DNA from: DAIPKP01 sp964539095
GTDB taxonomy: Bacteria > Synergistota > Synergistia > Synergistales > Aminiphilaceae
Reading direction: 5' to 3'
NCBI GenBank assembly: GCA_964539095.1
Contig: CAZIFL010000011.1
Coordinates: 1-64,000, forward strand
Length of the DNA: 64,000 nucleotides
Shown here in pieces: positions 34,462-41,024 of this stretch. Under the pieces are notes generated by a model that saw only the letters and a list, made by a program, of their open reading frames with translations, made no database searches and was not told where the DNA came from. A program made the translations under genes and the position numbers. Positions within the stretch are counted from its first letter, which is position 1. Each line of letters begins with the position of its first letter.

Positions 34462-34827
34462 GTGAAAATCGCAATTTGTGTAACCGAAAACAAGGGGTTG
34501 GATTCCCCCGTGGACAGCCGATTTGGAAGAACCTCGGGATTTTTGCTCTGTGACACCGAGAACGAGGAGTGCGTCTATCTCTCGAATGATCAGAACCTCA
34601 ACGCTGCTCAAGGTGCGGGGATTCAGGCCGCCCAAAATGTGGTGCATGCGGGAGTTCAGGGGGTGGCTACGGGGTTCTGCGGTCCCAAGGCCTTTCAGGT
34701 GCTCTCCGCGGCGGGGGTTCAGATCTTTCAGGATTGCAAGGGCTCCGTCCGGGAGGTGCTGCAGAGCATTCGGGAGGGCAAGTACACCTCTTCCAACGTT
34801 CCCAACAAGACCCAGGGGCATTGGTAG
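34462..34827 (+). CDS. NifX/NafY-type Fe-(Mo) cofactor-binding-domain protein
   Basis: A 121-residue dinitrogenase iron-molybdenum cofactor-type domain (SPVDSRFGRTSGFLLCD; GVQGVATGFCGPKAFQVLSAAGV). Homologues bind FeMo-like or mixed-metal sulfide clusters, and in non-fixing anaerobes belong to 'orange protein'-type assemblies. GTG start at 34462 with GGAGG 9 bp upstream. No nitrogenase genes occur here. Confidence 0.85.
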   Translation: MKIAICVTENKGLDSPVDSRFGRTSGFLLCDTENEECVYLSNDQNLNAAQGAGIQAAQNVVHAGVQGVATGFCGPKAFQVLSAAGVQIFQDCKGSVREVLQSIREGKYTSSNVPNKTQGHW

Positions 34828-34836
34828 GTTTTCCTC

Positions 34837-35685
34837 GTGAAAATCGCCATTGCTTCCGGCAAGGGGGGAACCGGAAAGACCACGGTGGCTGCCAACCTTG
34901 CTCTCGCCCTTGAGCGGAAGGGTTCGGTGGTTCTCGCAGATTGCGATGTGGAAGAGCCGAACTGCAATCTCTTTTTGCAGATGGAGTATTCTCGGGAGGA
35001 GCCCGGCGTACTGCCGAGCTTCTCCTGTGATGTCTCCCGGTGCGACGGCTGCGGAGCCTGCGCCCGGGCCTGCCGGTTCAACGCCATCGCCTCTCTTCCG
35101 GATCGTCCCCTTTTCTTTCTCGAAATGTGCCACGCCTGCGGAGGCTGCGTTCTCGCCTGCCCCCATCAGGCTATTATAGAAAGTTCCCGGCATAACGGGG
35201 TTATCCGTCATGCCTCTCGGGGAAATCTCACCTTTCTTTCGGGGCTTCTCGACGTGGGGGAGGCCATGGCTACCCCCCTCATCCGGCAGATGAAAAAGAG
35301 CATTCCCCCGGCGGATATGGTGCTTCTTGATGCGCCTCCCGGAGCGGCCTGTGCCATGATCGAGGCGGTACGGGATGTGGATTACGTGGTTCTGGTGAGT
35401 GAACCCACCCCCTTTGGCCTTCATGATCTTATTATTGCCATGGATGCGGTGGAGGAGCTGAAGCTCCCCTTCGGTGTGGTGATCAACTGGTATGGTTCCG
35501 GAGATGATGCCCTAGAGGAGTATTGTCTCTCTCGGGGGGTGCCTATCATTGCAAAAATCCCCTACTCCCGAAAAATCGCCGAGGCTTACTCCCGGGGAGA
35601 ACTTTTCTACACCCTCTTTCCGGATTTGGCAGAAATTGTGGATCATCTCGGAGCATATCTGCGCCAAGGGGGGTGGAAGGCATGA
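34837..35685 (+). CDS. MinD/ParA-type ATPase with inserted 4Fe-4S ferredoxin domain (first)
   Basis: A 282-residue P-loop ATPase with deviant Walker A SGKGGTGKTT (residues 7-16), an inserted two-cluster ferredoxin segment (CDGCGACARACRFNA and CHACGGCVLACPHQA, about 68-117) and the second half of the MinD fold (VLLDAPPGAACAMIEA). It is thought to assemble or deliver Fe-S clusters. GTG start at 34837. The TGA stop overlaps the next ATG. Confidence 0.9.
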   Translation: MKIAIASGKGGTGKTTVAANLALALERKGSVVLADCDVEEPNCNLFLQMEYSREEPGVLPSFSCDVSRCDGCGACARACRFNAIASLPDRPLFFLEMCHACGGCVLACPHQAIIESSRHNGVIRHASRGNLTFLSGLLDVGEAMATPLIRQMKKSIPPADMVLLDAPPGAACAMIEAVRDVDYVVLVSEPTPFGLHDLIIAMDAVEELKLPFGVVINWYGSGDDALEEYCLSRGVPIIAKIPYSRKIAEAYSRGELFYTLFPDLAEIVDHLGAYLRQGGWKA

Positions 35686-36560
35686 AGGAGCTTCTCGTCA
35701 TCAGCGGGAAAGGGGGAACGGGCAAAACGAGCATCACCCTCTCTTTCGCAGCCTTAGCGGAGAAAGCCATCTTCGCGGATTGTGATGTGGATGCGGCGGA
35801 TATGGCCCTGATTCTCAAGCCCCAGGAACAGCAGCGGGAGGATTTTTACTCCGGCTCTCTCGCCGCCATAGATCCCTCCCTCTGCATGGGATGCGGTAAA
35901 TGCTACCGCCTCTGTCGCTTCGATGCCATTCGGGCGGAGGAGGGAGAATTTTCCGTGGATCCCCTGGCCTGCGAGGGGTGCGGGGTCTGTTACGACAACT
36001 GCCCCGTGAAGGCCATAACCTTCGAGCCCCGGCTCTGCGGCGATCTCTATGTCTCTTCCACCTCACGGGGGACTCTCGTCCATGCCCGGCTGGGGGCGGG
36101 GGGAGAAAACTCGGGAAAGCTCGTGAGCGAGGTAAAGCAGCGGACTAAGGCCCTGGGGGAGGAGCAGGGCTGCTCCCTTATGATTACCGATGGCCCTCCG
36201 GGGATCGGCTGTTCCGTCATTGCTTCCCTCACCGGAGCGGATGCGGTGCTCATCGTTACAGAGCCCACCGTGAGCGGTATCCATGATATGGAACGGGTCT
36301 ACGAACTCTGCAAGCATTTCCGCATCCCCGCCTACGTCTGTGTGAACAAGGCGGATCTTAATGTGGAAAATGCCAAAAAAATACGGGCCTTTGGAGAGGA
36401 AAAGGGTGTACAATGGCTCGGCGAAATCCCCTACGATCCCTCGGTGACCAAGGCTATGATACAGACCATGCCGGTGGTCTCCCTGGAGGGATCTCCCGCG
36501 GGGGAGGCAATTTTAACCATATGGGAGATGCTGAAAAATGAGCGAACCTTGTTCCAGTAG
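35682..36560 (+). CDS. MinD/ParA-type ATPase with inserted 4Fe-4S ferredoxin domain (second)
   Basis: A 292-residue partner of the preceding gene with SGKGGTGKTS (residues 8-17) and ferredoxin motifs CMGCGKCYRLCRFDA and CEGCGVCYDNCPVKA, then TDGPPGIGCSVIASLTGAD. The pair probably forms a heterodimer. I chose ATG 35682 because it overlaps the upstream stop (ATGA); in-frame sequence back to 35523 is only overlap with the preceding gene. It overlaps the Mrp gene by 23 bp. Confidence 0.9.
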   Translation: MKELLVISGKGGTGKTSITLSFAALAEKAIFADCDVDAADMALILKPQEQQREDFYSGSLAAIDPSLCMGCGKCYRLCRFDAIRAEEGEFSVDPLACEGCGVCYDNCPVKAITFEPRLCGDLYVSSTSRGTLVHARLGAGGENSGKLVSEVKQRTKALGEEQGCSLMITDGPPGIGCSVIASLTGADAVLIVTEPTVSGIHDMERVYELCKHFRIPAYVCVNKADLNVENAKKIRAFGEEKGVQWLGEIPYDPSVTKAMIQTMPVVSLEGSPAGEAILTIWEMLKNERTLFQ

Positions 36561-37419
36561 CAGTAGTTGTAGTGGTTGCACATCCAAAGAAAACTGCCAG
36601 GATCGGCTGAAGAAGAATCTCTCCGGCATGGAGCACAAGATCATGGTGCTCTCCGGCAAGGGAGGGGTGGGAAAGAGTTCTGTGGCGGTGAATCTCGCCC
36701 TCTACCTCGCCCTGGAGGGGTACCGGGTGGGGCTTCTGGATATCGATTTCCACGGGCCCAGCGTTCCCACCATGCTCGGTTTTCAGAACGCCGGGGTTGT
36801 CATGGATGGAGAAGAGATCCTCCCCCTTGAGATGGGAACCCTCAAGGTGATGTCCATGGGGCTGCTCCTCCAGGGCAAGAAGGATGCGGTGATCTGGCGG
36901 GGTCCCATGAAGGCAGGGGTTATCAAGCAGCTTTTTGAGGACGTTCGTTGGGGAGAGCTGGACTACATGATCATGGACTTCCCCCCAGGAACCGGAGACG
37001 AAGCGCTCTCGGCGTGTCAGCTTGTGGAGGGAGCCGATGGGGGGATCGTGGTAACCACGCCTCAAGAGGTTTCCCTTTCGGACTGCCGCCGCTGTATCTC
37101 CTTCTGCCGGCAGCTTAAGCTTCCGGTGTTGGGGGTTATCGAGAATATGAGCGGTTTCGTCTGCCCCGATTGCGGCGCCGTAGTGGACATCTTCAGCTCC
37201 GGAGGAGGGGAGAAGATGGCCGAAGAAGAGGGGGTCCCCTTTCTCGGCAAAATCCCCCTGGATCCGAATATCGTTAAGGCCTGTGACGAAGGAAAAGCCC
37301 TGCTCCGCAACTTCGCGGGGACTCCCGGGGCCAAGGCCTTCGGAGAGATCGCAGAGCGTATTACTGCCATGGTGGCAGCCGATATAGATATGTCGAATAA
37401 CATGAAGGAGGCGAACTGA
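36538..37419 (+). CDS. Mrp/NBP35-family Fe-S cluster carrier ATPase
   Basis: A 293-residue Mrp ATPase with Walker A SGKGGVGKSS (39-48), DIDFHGPSVPTMLG, DFPPGTGDEAL and the C-terminal CxxC (FVCPDCGAV). The N-terminus has extra cysteines (Cys5, 11, 14, 20), as in NBP35-type scaffolds that hold a 4Fe-4S cluster. It overlaps the preceding gene by 23 bp and directly abuts the next. Confidence 0.92.
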   Translation: MSEPCSSSSSCSGCTSKENCQDRLKKNLSGMEHKIMVLSGKGGVGKSSVAVNLALYLALEGYRVGLLDIDFHGPSVPTMLGFQNAGVVMDGEEILPLEMGTLKVMSMGLLLQGKKDAVIWRGPMKAGVIKQLFEDVRWGELDYMIMDFPPGTGDEALSACQLVEGADGGIVVTTPQEVSLSDCRRCISFCRQLKLPVLGVIENMSGFVCPDCGAVVDIFSSGGGEKMAEEEGVPFLGKIPLDPNIVKACDEGKALLRNFAGTPGAKAFGEIAERITAMVAADIDMSNNMKEAN

Positions 37420-37758
37420 ATGCGGATAGCCATTCCCTGTGTCAACGGAAAACTGTGTATGCACTTTGGTCATTGTGAGGAGTTTGCTCTGGTGGAGGCG
37501 GATGTCGCTGCCAAGTCTGTGGAGAGTGTGGAGGCCATGACCCCCCCACCGCACGAGCCTGGGGTGCTTCCCCGGTGGCTTGCAGAAAATGACGTCAACC
37601 TTATTATTGCGGGGGGGATGGGCTCCCGTGCTCAGGATCTCTTTACGCAGAGCGGTATCTCCGTCATCGTAGGGGCTCCCTGCGGCACCCCGGAGGAGCT
37701 TGCCATGGCCTACTTGGAAGGAAATCTGCAGACAGGCCAGAATACCTGCGACCACTAG
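37420..37758 (+). CDS. NifX/NafY-type cofactor-binding-domain protein (second)
   Basis: A 112-residue homologue of the gene at 34462, with MHFGHCEEFALVE and LIIAGGMGSRAQDLF. The ATG at 37420 immediately follows the TGA of the Mrp gene. The TAG stop codon (37756-37758) is part of the CTAG end of repeat copy 3, so the element begins at the very end of the gene. Confidence 0.88.
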   Translation: MRIAIPCVNGKLCMHFGHCEEFALVEADVAAKSVESVEAMTPPPHEPGVLPRWLAENDVNLIIAGGMGSRAQDLFTQSGISVIVGAPCGTPEELAMAYLEGNLQTGQNTCDH

Positions 37759-38048
37759 TGGGTTGTTCCACATTATATTGTGCCTTTGAATGGGAGCCTC
37801 CGCTTGTGTGTCCCCTCGGCTCCGAAAGTGGTCGAACCGCTCCCTTGCTTTCCTGCTCCGGCCCGTCGCCCCAGACTTCCGCCGACCAGCTGCGCAACTG
37901 GGGCTTGCCGGCACGTCCGCCTGCCGCCAGGAGGTCCTCCGCGACGCAAAGCTGCACTTGCCGACTACTATGTCGCTGCCGGGGACACACAAGCTCCAGC
38001 TCCTGGATTTCAGCCGAAGTCACAATATAAGCAGGAATGATGCACTAG
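37755..38048 (+). repeat. Structured ~290-bp repeat element, copy 3
   Basis: A complete copy. CTAGTG/CACTAG ends pair, continuing as GGTTGTTCC/GGAATGATG (mostly pairs and wobbles), TTATATTGTG/CACAATATAA (10 perfect), GGAGC/GCTCC, and the 14-bp stem 37802-37815 with 37981-37994. Interior stems include AGTGGTCG/CGACTACT and GCCCCAG/CTGGGGC. The same fold is possible in copy 2 with different end sequences. It sits in the 3' untranslated region of the 34129-37758 operon, ahead of the terminator at 38094-38138, so it is probably transcribed. Confidence 0.88.
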
Positions 38049-38093
38049 CGCTGTTTTCGTCGCATCTTTTTCTGTAATAGCATTTGCTGCATG

Positions 38094-38138
38094 AGAGGAG
38101 AATCTCCTTCTTCAAAAAAAGGAGGTTCTCCTCTTTTT
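38094..38138 (+). terminator. Terminator after repeat copy 3
   Basis: AGAGGAGAATCTCCTT (38094-38109) pairs with AAGGAGGTTCTCCTCT (38119-38134), followed by TTTTT. It is the first canonical terminator after the orange-protein-like operon. Confidence 0.85.
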
Positions 38139-38252
38139 GTGGTACTTCGGATTCTGCATAAAAAGTATAAGAGGGGGCCGAAGAGGCTTATTGGTGGTAT
38201 TCTTATAGGGGAAGAATCTCAAGGCGTTTTGTGTAAAGGAGATCTGATACTT

Positions 38253-39026
38253 ATGAAGACGGAAACCCTTCTTTTCATCGTGGATCCCCAAAATGATTTC
38301 TGCGATCCCCGGGGGGCCCTTGCCATTCCCGGTGCCGAGGGGGATATGAAGCGTCTGGCTACCCATCTCTCCTACCAAGGGGATGCGATAGATCATCTGG
38401 TGATATCACTCGATTCCCATCATGCTTTTGATATCGCCCACCCCTCCTTCTGGATGGATGAGGATGGGCACTCGCCTTCTCCCTTTACGGTGATCGGCCG
38501 GGAGAACCTCTCTCAATACCGCCCCGCCCGGGAGGATCTTTACAGCGCATGGGGGGCCTACTATGTGAGTGAGCTGGAGCGTCTCGGGCGGTATCAGCTC
38601 ATGATATGGCCCGAGCACTGCCTCATAGGTTCCTGGGGGCACTGTGTCTATCCGGATCTTTTTCAGGAGGTGCAGCATTGGGAGCGCCGGAAGAAAAAGC
38701 AGACGGAGTACGTTCTGAAAGGCCTCTCTCCCAAGACAGAGCACTACTCCGTCTTTCATGCGGAGGTGGAGGATAGGGAGGACGAAAAAACGCTTCTGCA
38801 CGAGGGACTGCTTACTCTTTTTCTCAGATACCGAACGATCTTCATCGCCGGGGAGGCCTCCTCGCACTGTGTCCGGGCCACCGTAGAGGACATGCTGGAA
38901 TATGTGGAACCTTCAAGAATGGTGCTTCTTAAAAACGCTATGAGCCCCGTAAAGGGGTTTGAGGATGAGGAAAAGGCCTTTTTTGAGGATATTCGGAGGC
39001 GGGGGGTTCGGCTGGAGCGCCTTTAG
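38253..39026 (+). CDS. Isochorismatase/nicotinamidase-like cysteine hydrolase
   Basis: A 257-residue protein of the isochorismatase-like fold: LLFIVDPQNDFCDPRGALAIPGAE at the start (catalytic Asp), SLDSHHAFDIAHPSFW and the nucleophile region FIAGEASSHCVRATVEDM. Some members are nicotinamidases; the length and Ser-His-Cys region leave the substrate open. The ATG at 38253 has AAAGGAGA 10 bp upstream. Confidence 0.8.
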   Translation: MKTETLLFIVDPQNDFCDPRGALAIPGAEGDMKRLATHLSYQGDAIDHLVISLDSHHAFDIAHPSFWMDEDGHSPSPFTVIGRENLSQYRPAREDLYSAWGAYYVSELERLGRYQLMIWPEHCLIGSWGHCVYPDLFQEVQHWERRKKKQTEYVLKGLSPKTEHYSVFHAEVEDREDEKTLLHEGLLTLFLRYRTIFIAGEASSHCVRATVEDMLEYVEPSRMVLLKNAMSPVKGFEDEEKAFFEDIRRRGVRLERL

Positions 39027-39315
39027 AACGGTTTTATGGAAACGTTGTCTCTTGGGAGCATTTGGGGTGGAAGAAAAGCCCGAATTTTGTGTATAATATT
39101 TCCGCGTCCCGTGGTATGTAGCATACGATTCTTCCTAGGGCAGGTTTTTTCGAGGGGGATTGATATATCAGAAAATCCTTATTATACCCAGGCTTCTTTT
39201 AGCTTTCACAGAAGCCTTTGTCGTGGCTTATCCGTGTCTCTGCAGTATGCTAAGGGCTTTTTTTGATATATCTATACGGCTAAACTGTAATCTGGTAAAA
39301 AAAACGAAGAATTCC
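39027..39315. other. Intergenic control region with palindromes
   Basis: No gene found. It holds two identical TTGATATATC boxes (39160-39169 and 39263-39272, each containing the palindrome GATATATC), an interrupted palindrome GTATG-TAG-CATAC (39114-39126) and a TATAAT at 39092-39097 without a good -35. These may be binding sites for the GntR protein encoded next. Confidence 0.45.
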
Positions 39316-39344
39316 TTGACAAGAAAAGCGGGGTGCACTAGACT
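39316..39344 (+). promoter_or_regulatory. Promoter of the GntR-activase-dehydratase operon
   Basis: TTGACA (39316-39321) and TAGACT (39339-39344) with a 17-bp spacer, about 50 bp upstream of the TTG start of the GntR gene. Confidence 0.7.
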
Positions 39345-39396
39345 TCTGATGTATTGCATCCCGGATCATTGTGGGAATGCAAGGAGGGAAACAGTA

Positions 39397-40110
39397 TTGG
39401 AACGGCCAAATCGATTTGTCTTGAAGTCCCTGCGGGAAAGGGTGTATGAGTATCTCAAGGAAGAGATGAATGCGGGGCGCCTCGCCCAGGGAGCCTTTCT
39501 CAACGTTAATGATATTAGCCAGCAGCTTGGCATAAGCAAAACTCCCCTTCGGGATGCGCTCTTTCAGCTGGAGGCGGAGGGCTTCGTAACTATCTTCCCC
39601 CGAAAGGGAGCCATGGTGAATGTGCTCACTCTCGAAAAGATCCGCAATATCTACCAGATCATGGGAGCTTTGGAGTGTGCCGCCCTTCTCGAAGTGGGGG
39701 AAACCCTCACCGAGAAAGATTTTGACTACATGGACTCCCTTTACAAAGGCATGCGGGAGGCTCTGGACGAAGATGACTTCGATCTCTTTCACGAGAGAAA
39801 TGTGGCCTTTCACGGGGTCTACGTGGGGTTGAGCGAGAATGCGGATCTTCGGAAGATGGTGGGAATTCTTCGGGAGCGGCTCTACGATTTTCCCCGGAAC
39901 AAGGGGTTTATCAAAGAGTGGGAGATCTCTTCTGCGGATGAACACAGCATGGTGGCAAAGCATTTGCGGCAGGGGGATGTGAAGGGGGCTGCGGAATATG
40001 CCCGGGATGTGCACTGGAACTTTGAGGTTCAAGAGCCCTATATCCGGCGCTACTATTTCGCAAGCCAAGAGGAGCTAGATCAGAAAAAACGCAGAGAGGA
40101 TATGCTGTAA
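39397..40110 (+). CDS. GntR-family (FCD) regulator of the hydroxyproline genes
   Basis: A 237-residue regulator with N-terminal winged helix (DISQQLGISKTPLRDALFQLEAEGFV) and FCD domain (ALECAALLEVG; HERNVAFHGVYVGLSEN; ADEHSMVAKHLRQGD). The TTG start at 39397 follows AAGGAGGG at 8 bp; no ATG is near. Its stop directly abuts the GTG of the activase gene, so it probably senses the substrate of the dehydratase it is co-transcribed with (inference). Confidence 0.88.
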   Translation: MERPNRFVLKSLRERVYEYLKEEMNAGRLAQGAFLNVNDISQQLGISKTPLRDALFQLEAEGFVTIFPRKGAMVNVLTLEKIRNIYQIMGALECAALLEVGETLTEKDFDYMDSLYKGMREALDEDDFDLFHERNVAFHGVYVGLSENADLRKMVGILRERLYDFPRNKGFIKEWEISSADEHSMVAKHLRQGDVKGAAEYARDVHWNFEVQEPYIRRYYFASQEELDQKKRREDML

Positions 40111-41019
40111 GTGTCGAAAAAAGGACTGGTCTTCGATATCAAACGCTATTCCGTTCATGACGGGCCGGGAATCCGCACCACGGTCTTTCTCAAGGGATGT
40201 CCTTTGAGCTGTTGGTGGTGCCATAACCCCGAGAGTATCGATCCGAAACCCCGGGTGCTCTACTCTCCCAAACGCTGCATCGGCTGCGGAGCCTGCGTCA
40301 CCGCCTGCCCACGGGAGGCGGTACACTACTCTGCCCGGGGGGTTCTGGTGGATCAGGATGCCTGTATTCGCTGTGGGGCCTGTGTAAAGGCCTGCCCCAC
40401 GGAAGCTCTGGAAATGACCGGGGTTCTCATGTCCCTGGAGGAGCTTGAGCGGGAAATATTGAAAGATCGGGCCTTTTACGACGAATCTCGGGGAGGGGTT
40501 ACTTTTTCCGGAGGAGAACCGCTGGTGCAGCACGAGTTTCTTCTCGAAATGCTCCGGGCCTGCGGAGCCCGGGGAGTGCACCGTGCTGTCGATACCACCG
40601 GGTACGTCTCTTCCGAGGTGCTGCGCAAGATTGCCCAGGAGACGGACCTCTTTCTCTACGATCTGAAGCATATGGATCCCGAGGAGCATGCAAAATATAC
40701 CGGGGTGGATAATAGCCGTATCCTCGAAAATCTTCGGGATCTTGCCTCCCAAAATGCGGCGGTGAACATCCGGATCCCCTTTATTCCAGGGGTGAACGAC
40801 TCTCGGGAAAATCTGCTCCAGATCGCCTCTTTTCTCACCTCTCTGCCACAGGCCTATCCGGTGTCGCTACTCCCCTACCATGCGGCGGCCACGGAAAAAT
40901 ACCATAAACTCGGGGAAGCATATCGCATGAAGGATACGTTTCCTCCTACGGAGCATCAACTGCGGCAGGCGGCTCGGCTCTTGGAAGGGCAGGGCCTTAT
41001 CGTGAAGATAAGGGGATGA
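40111..41019 (+). CDS. Glycyl-radical enzyme activating enzyme (radical SAM)
   Basis: A 302-residue activase: radical-SAM motif CPLSCWWC (Cys30, 34, 37), then an inserted ferredoxin domain with two 4Fe-4S motifs (CIGCGACVTACPREA and CIRCGACVKACPTEA), and TFSGGEPLVQ. It installs the glycyl radical in the enzyme encoded next, whose ATG overlaps its stop. GTG start at 40111. Confidence 0.93.
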   Translation: MSKKGLVFDIKRYSVHDGPGIRTTVFLKGCPLSCWWCHNPESIDPKPRVLYSPKRCIGCGACVTACPREAVHYSARGVLVDQDACIRCGACVKACPTEALEMTGVLMSLEELEREILKDRAFYDESRGGVTFSGGEPLVQHEFLLEMLRACGARGVHRAVDTTGYVSSEVLRKIAQETDLFLYDLKHMDPEEHAKYTGVDNSRILENLRDLASQNAAVNIRIPFIPGVNDSRENLLQIASFLTSLPQAYPVSLLPYHAAATEKYHKLGEAYRMKDTFPPTEHQLRQAARLLEGQGLIVKIRG

Positions 41020-41024
41020 GGAAC

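Noticed and set aside
34462..37758. Nitrogen fixation cluster
   Set aside because: NifX-like domains occur, but there is no nitrogenase or nifB/E/N gene; the set matches orange-protein-type clusters instead.
36454..37992. A minus-strand frame running from the Mrp gene into repeat copy 3
   Set aside because: It is the antisense of real genes plus repeat sequence; similarity to frames at the other copies comes only from the repeat.
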